The position numbers and the translations under genes were made by a program. From Candidatus Heimdallarchaeota archaeon (GTDB lineage: Archaea; Asgardarchaeota; Heimdallarchaeia; JABLTI01), in NCBI GenBank assembly GCA_030671945.1, contig DAOVHJ010000181.1, forward strand, positions 1-5,602: 5,602 nt of DNA, given 5' to 3'. The notes under the pieces were generated by a model. It had not been told where the DNA came from. It did no database searches and worked only from the letters and a program-made list of their open reading frames with translations. Shown here one piece after another: positions 1 to 5,512 of this stretch (positions are counted from its first letter, which is position 1; the number at the start of each line of letters is the position of its first letter).

Positions 1-891
1 CCATCCATCCATGTTACCGAATTCAATATAATGCTTAATCATAACAGTTGCAAAAACAATTGAACAAATAACAACGATAATAATACCGAGAATTTTTCCT
101 AATTTGTCAAGATTCTTCTGTAAAGGAGTTGGTTCTTCTTTTTCTTCTTGCATTAAAGCAGCAATTTTACCCATTTCTGTATCCATGCCAATATTTACAA
201 CTACTGCTTTAGCTCTTCCATAGGTGATTGTTGTTCCCATAAAGAGCATATTCCTCCTATCACCAATAACTGCATTAACTTCAATTATCTGTTTTGCACT
301 CTTGCTTAAACTAATTGATTCTCCGGTAAGAGCACTTTCATCAACTTTAAGGCTTGTAGATTCTAATAAACGCATATCAGCTGGAACCTTTTCACCTGCT
401 TCAATTAATACTATATCTCCGATTGTAAGTTTTTTTGAATCCAAAATATGTTCGTTACCTTCACGAATAATTCTAACTTCTTTACTGACCATTTGTTTAA
501 GTGCTTCAAGAGATCTCTCAGCTTGATATTCTTGAACAAAACCAATTATGCCATTTATGAGAACAATAGCAAAGATAACGATTGCATCAATCCAGTCTTC
601 GAAAATCATTGAGACGATCGCTGCTATGAAAAGGAGTCCAATAAGAACATCGACAAATTGTTTAAGAAATAAAATAATAGGACGTGTTTTACCCTTCTCA
701 ACGAGTACATTTAAACCATATTCCTCAATTCTACATTGAGCTTCATAATCTGTTAATCCTCTTTGTGGATCAGTGTTGATAACATTAATTACTTCACCGG
801 TATCCATTGCATGATAATTAGCTTCTGGTTCTTCATCTTCCAGATAAGCGTCGATTTCTTCTTTTTTGCTTCTTCTCTTGAACATGGGCAT
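1..891 (-). CDS. P2-type cation-transporting P-type ATPase, N-terminal part (cut by window edge)
   Basis: This is the first 297 codons of a P-type ATPase, a membrane ion pump driven by ATP. The reverse-strand frame is open from position 891 to the window edge. Seen in order: a charged N-terminus, a cation-ATPase N-terminal domain (about residues 25-72, with GLTDYEAQCRIEEYGLNVL), TM1 (about 73-96), TM2 (about 99-119), then the actuator domain with GDIVLIEAGEKVPAD and the dephosphorylation motif VDESALTGES (TGES at residues 189-192). The family-typical MGKIAALMQ and PLQKNLDKLGKILG lead into TM3. This order and wording fit PacL/SERCA/PMR1-like P2 pumps. The phosphorylated DKTGT motif, nucleotide domain and ion-site helices TM4-6 lie outside, so Ca2+, Mn2+ or Na+/K+ specificity cannot be read. 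An in-frame TGA at 897-895 bounds the start: ATG 891 or ATG 885 (two residues shorter). Neither has a clear Shine-Dalgarno, but a TATA box lies about 55 bases upstream. Confidence 0.93.
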   Translation of the reverse strand, partial: MPMFKRRSKKEEIDAYLEDEEPEANYHAMDTGEVINVINTDPQRGLTDYEAQCRIEEYGLNVLVEKGKTRPIILFLKQFVDVLIGLLFIAAIVSMIFEDWIDAIVIFAIVLINGIIGFVQEYQAERSLEALKQMVSKEVRIIREGNEHILDSKKLTIGDIVLIEAGEKVPADMRLLESTSLKVDESALTGESISLSKSAKQIIEVNAVIGDRRNMLFMGTTITYGRAKAVVVNIGMDTEMGKIAALMQEEKEEPTPLQKNLDKLGKILGIIIVVICSIVFATVMIKHYIEFGNMDGW

Positions 892-915
892 CCGTCATTT
901 TGATTTTCAATATGC

Positions 916-930
916 AGATATGAAATATCT
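916..930. promoter_or_regulatory. Palindrome at the predicted ATPase transcription start
   Basis: AGATAT-GAA-ATATCT is a perfect inverted repeat with 6-base arms and a 3-base spacer. It spans the place where transcription from the TATA box at 950-941 should begin, a common position for archaeal repressor sites. All arm bases but two are A or T, so a chance origin in this AT-rich spacer is a real possibility. Confidence 0.3.
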
Positions 931-940
931 ATTAGGATTA

Positions 941-950
941 ATTATATAAA
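941..950 (-). promoter_or_regulatory. TATA box of the P-type ATPase gene
   Basis: Read on the minus strand this is TTTATATAAT, very close to the archaeal TATA consensus. A start site about 25 bases downstream would fall near 918-922 and give a leader of about 30 bases before ATG 891. It suggests that the ATPase has its own promoter and does not depend on read-through from the two genes upstream on the same strand. Inferred from sequence only. Confidence 0.5.
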
Positions 951-971
951 AGTGACCGACAATCTCACTTT
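949..971. promoter_or_regulatory. Inverted repeat abutting the ATPase TATA box (operator or terminator candidate)
   Basis: AAAGTGA (949-955) and TCACTTT (965-971) are perfect 7-base inverted arms around a 9-base spacer. On the minus strand the distal arm ends within the TATA box and the spacer covers the place expected for the BRE, so a dimeric regulator bound here could block TFB/TBP. Alternatively, in the minus-strand transcript leaving the gene that ends at 999, it would form a 7-bp hairpin followed by TTTTATATAATT, a possible terminator. The sequence does not separate these readings. Confidence 0.4.
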
Positions 972-998
972 ATAACAATTTTGGCAATTTTCTGTTTT

Positions 999-1670
999 TC
1001 ATATTTCTTGATGGACATGCACAATAAACTTCTCAACCAAATTTAATCCAGCAATAATAGCACTTTTCCTTGCTATTTCGAGTTCAGCTGCTCCAACAAT
1101 TAGTATGTAATTCTTTGGTTGTAAATACTCTTCAATATCTATAATAAATTCTGTTTCAAATTTGGGAAAGTAATTCTCAATTTTAATATCTTCCTCTGGA
1201 AATTGAATTTTTCCCTCAGAATTAACCTCTAGGAAGAGGATTGCATCTCCTCCATATGAAATTACAATATCTCTTAATTTCCAAGAAGGCTTAATTTTAA
1301 CTTCATTTTGCTCAATATTTTTTTCATTTGTAGTCAATATCACAAAATAATGTTGTTTTGATGGAAAAATTTCATGTTCACACTTGTCATGTTTTAAAAT
1401 TAACTTGGTTATTTGAGTAACCAATTCCTCTCCTTTTTTGGCCAAGAAATGACCGGATCTTCCAGTTTTAGCTTCGAGTAATCCTTTCTTTTTACAGTAA
1501 TTTAATAGTGATTTTGTACTACTATCTGAAAGTTTGAGTTTAATCTGTAGCTTATATCTGCCCATGGGATTTTCTTTAATAAGTAAAAGAGCTGTTACAA
1601 GATCACTGTCTGTGAATTCTGCTCGAGCACCCCTTTCACCCGTTTTAATCCAATGAACAACTTCAGACAA
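999..1670 (-). CDS. Winged-helix DNA-binding protein with DUF4443-like C-terminal domain
   Basis: A 223-residue soluble protein. Residues about 20-90 read as a winged helix-turn-helix: helix 1 (FTDSDLVTALLLIKENP), a GRYKL turn, a recognition helix region (LSDSSTKSLLNYCKKKGLL), then a wing (AKTGRSGHFLAKKGEELV). Residues about 105-220 form an alpha/beta domain with RDIVISYGGDAILFLEV and KIQFPEED, resembling the archaeal DUF4443 family in wording and overall length. The family assignment is from memory of the pattern, and no function is established. The start must be TTG at 1670: an in-frame TAA lies immediately upstream, there is no ATG before residue 36, and GAGGA sits 8 bases before it. It follows the membrane protein gene by 4 bases, so the two are almost surely co-transcribed. 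A transcription regulator role is inferred from the fold only. Confidence 0.85.
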   Translation of the reverse strand: MSEVVHWIKTGERGARAEFTDSDLVTALLLIKENPMGRYKLQIKLKLSDSSTKSLLNYCKKKGLLEAKTGRSGHFLAKKGEELVTQITKLILKHDKCEHEIFPSKQHYFVILTTNEKNIEQNEVKIKPSWKLRDIVISYGGDAILFLEVNSEGKIQFPEEDIKIENYFPKFETEFIIDIEEYLQPKNYILIVGAAELEIARKSAIIAGLNLVEKFIVHVHQEI

Positions 1671-1674
1671 TTAA

Positions 1675-2370
1675 TTATTCCTCTTTCTTTTGAGTAGTCT
1701 GTGTTAATTCAGACCAACACATTATTGTTTTTACAAGTTGATCAGCTTTTGCTTTTCTTAAAGGATAAGCTCGAATCCAAAGCTCTTTCTCATCTGAAAC
1801 AACTTGAATGATTTCTACCCCAAACCTCAATATACCACCCACTCTAATAAGATAGAAATAAAAACTGTATTTTGCTGATACTTCGGTTATATTTTGGTTA
1901 ATTATAGTATTCCACCAGAAAACGTTTCTCCATTTGATTTCTGTTTGGGTAATGCTCATTTTGTAAGTCACAGCACAAAGGAGCCTTATGATTGAGTAAA
2001 GATAAATCAAGGAACCAATTAATATCAAGATACTTGCACCTAGTACAACATAAACAACAGAGGAATATGAATCACCAAGGAAAATTATTCCTGGAACAAA
2101 AAAAGCAGATCCTATAAGCAATATAGGGAGAAACTGAACAACAAGAAACAAAAGAATATCTTTCAAATCAACATTATAATTCAGACTATTTTTGATTTGT
2201 TGAATAATCTCAATTTTCTCTTTTTCATCGATTTCCTGCTTTACAGCTCTTTTTTCATCTTGTTTAATTCGCTTATCATCAATTTCACTTATCCCCTCTC
2301 CAGCAAGTATATTTTCTTTGAAAACACGTTTTCTCTTATCATTTTCTACCTGTTTTTCAGATTCATTCAT
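1675..2370 (-). CDS. Two-TM membrane protein with C-terminal PH-like (bPH2-type) domain
   Basis: 231 residues. Residues 1-66 are highly charged and Lys/Glu-rich, probably helical or coiled and cytoplasmic. Two hydrophobic segments follow, TM1 (about 72-98) and TM2 (about 104-131), joined by a short loop, so both ends should be on the same side. Residues about 135-217 (YKMSITQTEIKWRNVFWW through WIRAYPLRKAKADQLVKTI) have the strand-rich pattern ending in an amphipathic helix seen in bacterial/archaeal PH-like domains of the YdbS/bPH2 type, which also tend to follow a pair of TM helices. No enzyme motif is visible. It is the first gene of a two-gene unit with the winged-helix protein downstream. 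The start ATG at 2370 has AGAGGA 7 bases upstream. The PH call is by pattern only; a generic membrane protein is the fallback. Confidence 0.85.
   Translation of the reverse strand: MNESEKQVENDKRKRVFKENILAGEGISEIDDKRIKQDEKRAVKQEIDEKEKIEIIQQIKNSLNYNVDLKDILLFLVVQFLPILLIGSAFFVPGIIFLGDSYSSVVYVVLGASILILIGSLIYLYSIIRLLCAVTYKMSITQTEIKWRNVFWWNTIINQNITEVSAKYSFYFYLIRVGGILRFGVEIIQVVSDEKELWIRAYPLRKAKADQLVKTIMCWSELTQTTQKKEE
1679..1683 (-). promoter_or_regulatory. Ribosome-binding site that fixes the TTG start
   Basis: On the minus strand GAGGA (within AAAGAGGA) ends 8 bases before the TTG at 1670. It lies inside the last codons of the preceding membrane protein gene, so the two genes are probably translated in a coupled way. 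Confidence 0.55.
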
Positions 2371-2377
2371 CCAAATT

Positions 2378-2383
2378 TCCTCT
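2378..2383 (-). promoter_or_regulatory. Ribosome-binding site of the membrane PH-like gene
   Basis: AGAGGA on the minus strand, 7 bases before ATG 2370. It is a strong match to the 16S rRNA tail and supports the start chosen. Confidence 0.6.
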
Positions 2384-2413
2384 AGTAAACTAATTGCATT
2401 AAATTCATCTACC

Positions 2414-2423
2414 TATTATTAAC
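2414..2423 (-). promoter_or_regulatory. Possible TATA box of the membrane PH-like/DUF4443 unit
   Basis: On the minus strand GTTAATAATA lies about 45 bases before ATG 2370, which would put the transcript start near 2393 with a leader of about 22 bases. The match is modest, and this 153-base intergenic region is AT-rich throughout, so other placements are possible. Confidence 0.25.
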
Positions 2424-2450
2424 AAGAAGTAGTTTTAGAATATTCCGTTT

Positions 2451-2464
2451 TCTTATACATAAGA
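2451..2464. promoter_or_regulatory. Palindrome in the divergent promoter region
   Basis: TCTTAT-AC-ATAAGA is a perfect inverted repeat with 6-base arms. It lies just upstream of the likely kor TATA box (2468-2477), between the two divergent units, a suitable place for a regulator acting on kor, on the membrane PH/DUF4443 pair, or on both. Its AT-rich make-up means chance cannot be excluded. Part of it (TTATACATA) could also itself be read as a TATA element. Confidence 0.3.
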
Positions 2465-2467
2465 TAA

Positions 2468-2477
2468 CTTAATAAAA
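2468..2477 (+). promoter_or_regulatory. Likely TATA box of the kor operon
   Basis: CTTAATAAAA, preceded by purine-rich AAGATAA that could serve as a BRE. Transcription would begin near 2500, giving a leader of about 25 bases that still includes both GGTGA ribosome-binding motifs. The other genes of the operon have no spacer large enough for a promoter, so this should serve all four. Confidence 0.35.
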
Positions 2478-2508
2478 GATAATAAAAATCAAGTGTATTT
2501 GTGTTATT

Positions 2509-2519
2509 GGTGAAGGTGA
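2509..2519 (+). promoter_or_regulatory. Doubled GGTGA ribosome-binding site of korD
   Basis: GGTGA occurs twice, at 2509-2513 and 2515-2519, each complementary to the TCACC of the archaeal 16S rRNA 3' end. The first copy is 10 bases from ATG 2524 and the second, extended to AGGTGA, is 4 bases away. The upstream copy has the more usual spacing. Confidence 0.5.
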
Positions 2520-2523
2520 AACA

Positions 2524-2781
2524 ATGGAAACACACCAGCATCCAGAAGATAAGTATTACTTCATAACCGATGAAGAACGCTGTAAAGGTTGTGGGCTATG
2601 CATAGAATTTTGTCCTAAGGATTGCCTTGGATTTTCAGACGAAATCAATGAAAAGGGGTGGCGAGTAGCAAAAATGCATCGCATGAAAGATTGCATCAAA
2701 TGCTATATGTGTGAAAGAATGTGTCCAGATTTTGCGATTTTTGTAAATGAGGATGAATCAGCAGAAAAAGCTGAGACATAA
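2524..2781 (+). CDS. korD: 2-oxoacid:ferredoxin oxidoreductase, delta subunit (2x[4Fe-4S])
   Basis: An 85-residue ferredoxin-like subunit that passes electrons from the catalytic alpha/beta subunits to external ferredoxin. Two cluster motifs are intact: CKGCGLCIEFCP (Cys 20, 23, 26, 30) and CIKCYMCERMCP (Cys 57, 60, 63, 67), each CxxCxxCxxxCP as in [4Fe-4S] ferredoxins. The KGCGLC-EFCP wording is typical of Kor/Vor delta subunits. A ninth cysteine, Cys34, lies four residues after the first motif. The length is normal for the family and the tail is acidic. It is the first gene of the korDABG order known from archaeal 2-oxoglutarate oxidoreductases; a spacer of 31 bases separates it from korA. 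Confidence 0.95.
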   Translation: METHQHPEDKYYFITDEERCKGCGLCIEFCPKDCLGFSDEINEKGWRVAKMHRMKDCIKCYMCERMCPDFAIFVNEDESAEKAET

Positions 2782-2798
2782 ATAATAATCAATGTTTT

Positions 2799-2803
2799 AG
2801 GAG
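2799..2803 (+). promoter_or_regulatory. Ribosome-binding site that supports the GTG start of korA
   Basis: AGGAG ends 9 bases before GTG 2813, in the short korD-korA spacer. No ATG competes near the N-terminus: the first conserved block begins about residue 18, so the GTG gives a normal-length protein. Confidence 0.6.
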
Positions 2804-2812
2804 TAGAAACAA

Positions 2813-3985
2813 GTGGTCGTAGAAAAGCAACAACAAAAGGTTTTGACTGGCACTTATTTTAAAAATGGTAATTGGGCAATTATAGAGGGAGCTATCGCAA
2901 GTGGTATTGCAGAATTTTTTGCTTATCCAATTTCACCAGCATCTGAAATCGTAGAATACGTTACATATAGGCTTCCAGCAGTCGGTGGGAAAGCAGCTTT
3001 TATTGTTGAGGATGAAATTGCTTCTATAAATATGTGTATTGGAGCATCTTGGGCTGGTTCAAAAGTACTCACTGCAACATCTGGACCTGGTTTTTCATTA
3101 AAGCAAGAAGGACTTGGGCTGGCATACATGACAGAAACTCCCTTAGTATGTGTTAATATTATGAGAGGAGGACCATCTACAGGATTACCTACTTTTTCTG
3201 CACAAGGAGATTATATGCAGGCACAGTTTGGTTCTCATGGAGATTATCCAGCTATCGCTCTTACTCCTTGGTCTGTACAAGAGTGTTTCGATTTGACGAT
3301 TGAGGCTTTCAATATTTCTGAGCAATTACGATCACCAGTTATCCTCTTAGCGGATGGGGAAGTTGGAAGAATGATGGAAGAAATAACAATCCCAGATGAA
3401 AAAGACATTAAAGTAATAAATCGAAAACAACCACCCAAAAACACAGACAAGTCAAAATTCAGACAATATGACGTTTCTGGTCAGGATGATCTTGTTCCAC
3501 CAATGGCTCATTTTGGGGAAGGGTATAAAATTTTTGGAACTGGATTAACTCATACTGAAGATGGATTGCCTAAACTAGATGAAGATTTACACATTGAATT
3601 GATTACTAGATTATATAAAAAATTAGAGGTAAACAAACATCTCTTTACTGAACCTTATACTTATGAAATTGATGATGCAGAGGTTGTGGTGATTGCTACA
3701 GGTATTACAGCAAGAGCCTGTTTACAAGCAGTCATGGATGCCAGAGATCAAGGGATGAAAGTTGGATTGTATAGACCAATAACTGTCTGGCCATTTCCAA
3801 AAGAAGATATAGAAAAAATCGCTCAAAAAGCAGAAATTATTGTTGCTGAAATGAGTATGGGACAACTAATTTGGCCAGTAGAACGTTTTGCAAAGAAGAA
3901 ATGCACACTAGTGAGAAGAATTGGTGGTACGCCACCTGAACCTAAGAAAATCTTGGATGCAGTAAGAAAGCTAGTAAAGAAGTGA
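2813..3985 (+). CDS. korA: 2-oxoacid (probably 2-oxoglutarate):ferredoxin oxidoreductase, alpha subunit
   Basis: A 390-residue alpha subunit carrying the pyrimidine-binding half of the TPP site and domain II. With beta it catalyses 2-oxoglutarate + CoA + oxidised ferredoxin to succinyl-CoA + CO2 + reduced ferredoxin, reversibly. Seen: GNWAIIEGAIASG (19-31), substrate-loop motif YPISPASE (38-45), FIVEDEIAS (63-71) with the conserved glutamates, ATSGPGFSL (88-96), RGGPSTGLPT (118-127), QGDYMQAQFGSHGD, then domain II with EVVVIATG and RPITVWPFP, and an AEMSMGQ block near the end. The motif order and length match stand-alone KorA, not fused to gamma. The usual motif is GYPITP; here Ser replaces Thr and the Gly is replaced by Ala. 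The start is GTG 2813. The stop is 7 bases before korB. 2-Oxoglutarate is inferred from gene order; another 2-oxoacid is possible. Confidence 0.93.
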   Translation: MVVEKQQQKVLTGTYFKNGNWAIIEGAIASGIAEFFAYPISPASEIVEYVTYRLPAVGGKAAFIVEDEIASINMCIGASWAGSKVLTATSGPGFSLKQEGLGLAYMTETPLVCVNIMRGGPSTGLPTFSAQGDYMQAQFGSHGDYPAIALTPWSVQECFDLTIEAFNISEQLRSPVILLADGEVGRMMEEITIPDEKDIKVINRKQPPKNTDKSKFRQYDVSGQDDLVPPMAHFGEGYKIFGTGLTHTEDGLPKLDEDLHIELITRLYKKLEVNKHLFTEPYTYEIDDAEVVVIATGITARACLQAVMDARDQGMKVGLYRPITVWPFPKEDIEKIAQKAEIIVAEMSMGQLIWPVERFAKKKCTLVRRIGGTPPEPKKILDAVRKLVKK

Positions 3986-3992
3986 GTGGAAG

Positions 3993-4901
3993 ATGGCAGA
4001 AAAAAGTAAAGAAATTGATAAAAGCTCTATTATCAAAAGACCACCAATGGACCTCAAACATCCTCAAGAAACATTGTTAAGAAAGAAGGCAATACCAACA
4101 ATCTATTGCCCAGGATGTGGTATAGGAACTACTATTCATGCGTTCCTAGAAGCACTAACAAAATACAGTAAAATTCCACAAGACCAGATTTTTGTTGTGA
4201 GTGGAATTGGTTGCACCGGGAGAGCAAGTGGTTACATCAATTTAGATGGTTTCCATGCTATTCATGGGAGAGCAATACCTTTTGCTTCTGGTGTAGATAT
4301 CGCAAAACCTTCATTAAAACCAATAGTAATCTCCGGAGACGGAGATTTATTCTCTATAGGATTAGGTCACCTAGCTCATGCTGCTAGAAGAAATACCGAT
4401 ATGACTGTAATTTGTATCAATAATGCTATCTATGGTTTAACTGGAGGTCAAGATGCACCTACAACACCAGTTGGAGCAAAAACCAGATCTACCCCTTATG
4501 GAAAAATTTCATTTCCATTTAATCTATCTCATATTACCATCGCTAATGGAGCTACTTTTTGTGCACGATATACTGTTTATGAGTTTGTACAATTATCAAA
4601 AGCGATTGGAAGAGCAATTAATCACCAAGGATTTTCATTTATTGAAGTTATTTCAAATTGTCATGTAAATTTTGGTCGAAGAAATGACCTAGGGGATTCA
4701 ATTGCTATGCGACAGATGTTCAAGAAAGCTCGTGTTAGAATGAAGGAAGAGGATATTGGTTTTGATTTGCACAAAACCGATATTGAATATGAAATTGGTA
4801 AAGGATTTACTAAAATCCCTACAGGTGTCTTTCTTAATGAGAAAGATGAACCAGAAGAATTTTCGGAGAGAATAACCCATGCCTACGAATTCAAAAAGTA
4901 A
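3993..4901 (+). CDS. korB: 2-oxoacid (probably 2-oxoglutarate):ferredoxin oxidoreductase, beta subunit
   Basis: A 302-residue beta subunit that binds the diphosphate of TPP with Mg2+ and the catalytic [4Fe-4S] cluster. Seen: YCPGCGIGT (Cys39, Cys42), GIGCTGR (Cys74), FHAIHGRAIPFASG, the TPP motif from GDGD (115-118) to INN (142-144), YGLTGGQDAPTTP (147-159), and VISNCHVNFGRRN (Cys223). Cys39, 42, 74 and 223 sit where the four cluster ligands lie in OFOR-type beta subunits. About 38 residues precede the CPGCG motif, somewhat more than the roughly 20 I expect; Met19 would give the usual length, but no better ribosome-binding site precedes it, so ATG 3993 is kept. The site before 3993 is weak (GAGTGGA), suggesting coupling to the korA stop 7 bases away. 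The last 23 bases overlap korG. Confidence 0.94.
   Translation: MAEKSKEIDKSSIIKRPPMDLKHPQETLLRKKAIPTIYCPGCGIGTTIHAFLEALTKYSKIPQDQIFVVSGIGCTGRASGYINLDGFHAIHGRAIPFASGVDIAKPSLKPIVISGDGDLFSIGLGHLAHAARRNTDMTVICINNAIYGLTGGQDAPTTPVGAKTRSTPYGKISFPFNLSHITIANGATFCARYTVYEFVQLSKAIGRAINHQGFSFIEVISNCHVNFGRRNDLGDSIAMRQMFKKARVRMKEEDIGFDLHKTDIEYEIGKGFTKIPTGVFLNEKDEPEEFSERITHAYEFKK
4865..4868 (+). promoter_or_regulatory. Ribosome-binding site of korG inside korB
   Basis: GGAG (in CGGAGAG) lies 10 bases before ATG 4879, within the korB coding region. It favours ATG 4879 over the in-frame ATG 4921 (Met15), which would begin nearer the conserved RGIGGQG block but lacks such a site. Confidence 0.5.
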
Positions 4902-5478
4902 GAATTGTGATATTAACATAATGATTAGAGGGATCGGCGGTCAAGGAGTCAAACTAGCTGGAACCATAATTGGTCAAGCAGCAATTTCCGATGGACGCTC
5001 AGCAGTGCAAAGTACGAAGTATGGTTCAGCGATCACTGGTGGAGAAACTCGAAGCGAAATTAAAGTCTCTACTAAAAAGATAATTTATCCAAGAATAACT
5101 GATATTGATGGATATGTAGCTTTAACATTAGATGATCTTGAAAATTATTTTGAGTCGTTGATTTACATAACTTCAACTGAGGTTGCTAAAAGAATTCCAA
5201 AATCGATTAAGGAAAAAATTGTTCTTGCTCCTATGATTGCAATTGCGGAGGAAGTTGGCAGTATGAAAGCTATGAATATGGTTCTTATTGGGATTCTTAA
5301 TCAACTCTTCAATTTGGCTTCTTCAGAAGCATTCATTCTAGCAATTAAATCACATACTGCAGAAAGCTTCCATGAAGTGAATATTAAAGCATATGAGAAA
5401 GGTTTAGCTCTAGACTTAAAAAAGTATAATTCGGAAGATATCCTCTTATTAGCTGATGTTTGTAGAATAAAAGAGTAA
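4879..5478 (+). CDS. korG: 2-oxoacid:ferredoxin oxidoreductase, gamma subunit
   Basis: A 199-residue gamma subunit (POR/KOR gamma, domain III), which packs against alpha/beta and helps form the CoA and active-site region. Seen: the nucleotide-fold-like signature RGIGGQGVKLAG (17-28), then STKYGSAITGGETRSEIKVS, which corresponds to the family block usually written YGPExRGG, then IIYPRITDIDGYVALT and a central APMIAIAEEVGSMKAMNMVLIG stretch (the ...N...LG region of the family). The Arg that normally precedes GG is replaced by Thr. The start ATG 4879 gives an N-terminus about 14 residues longer than the common M-x-IxGxGGQG beginning; ATG 4921 is the alternative. It overlaps korB by 23 bases in another frame and is the last gene of the operon, facing a convergent gene 22 bases away. 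Confidence 0.92.
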   Translation: MPTNSKSKNCDINIMIRGIGGQGVKLAGTIIGQAAISDGRSAVQSTKYGSAITGGETRSEIKVSTKKIIYPRITDIDGYVALTLDDLENYFESLIYITSTEVAKRIPKSIKEKIVLAPMIAIAEEVGSMKAMNMVLIGILNQLFNLASSEAFILAIKSHTAESFHEVNIKAYEKGLALDLKKYNSEDILLLADVCRIKE

Positions 5479-5491
5479 TAAAAACCATATC

Positions 5492-5512
5492 GGAAAAGGA
5501 TCAATCCCTTCC
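5492..5512. terminator. Possible bidirectional terminator between korG and the convergent gene
   Basis: GGAA-aa-GGA, loop TCAA, TCC-c-TTCC forms an imperfect hairpin (4 + 3 base pairs around a small internal loop). On the plus strand it is followed by TTTTAGTCTTT (from 5518), and on the minus strand by GGTTTTTATTA (5486-5476), so both transcripts meet T-rich sequence. It overlaps the last codons of the convergent gene. Archaeal termination depends mostly on the T-tracts, so the hairpin itself may be incidental. Confidence 0.3.

Noticed and set aside
1..13. Three CCAT units in tandem at the window start
   Set aside because: They fall in the coding frame of the ATPase (Met-Asp-Gly-Trp) and are too short to be a meaningful repeat.
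224..739. Two plus-strand open frames (224-526 and 548-739)
   Set aside because: They lie antisense to the ATPase frame, whose translation carries the TGES and other family motifs. Their own products are Ser/Ile-rich with no recognisable domain.
886..998. Possible small RNA or further gene in the ATPase upstream region
   Set aside because: No open frame with a start and ribosome-binding site and no extended stable fold are visible; a promoter with palindromes explains the region.
2197..2385. Plus-strand open frame of 62 codons rich in Phe and Leu
   Set aside because: It is antisense to the charged N-terminus of the membrane PH-like protein; complements of Lys/Glu codons give Phe/Leu/Ser, so hydrophobicity here is an artefact.
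2923..3450. Minus-strand open frames inside korA (2923-3129 and 3244-3450)
   Set aside because: The korA frame holds conserved motifs across both stretches; the antisense products have no family features and no ribosome-binding site.
4453..4919. Open frames inside korB (plus 4453-4668 and minus 4698-4919)
   Set aside because: They overlap conserved korB sequence, including the Cys223 region, and their products show nothing recognisable.
5301..5504. Minus-strand open frame antisense to the end of korG
   Set aside because: korG continues through it in a conserved-length frame, and the convergent gene with a better claim ends at 5501 in another frame.
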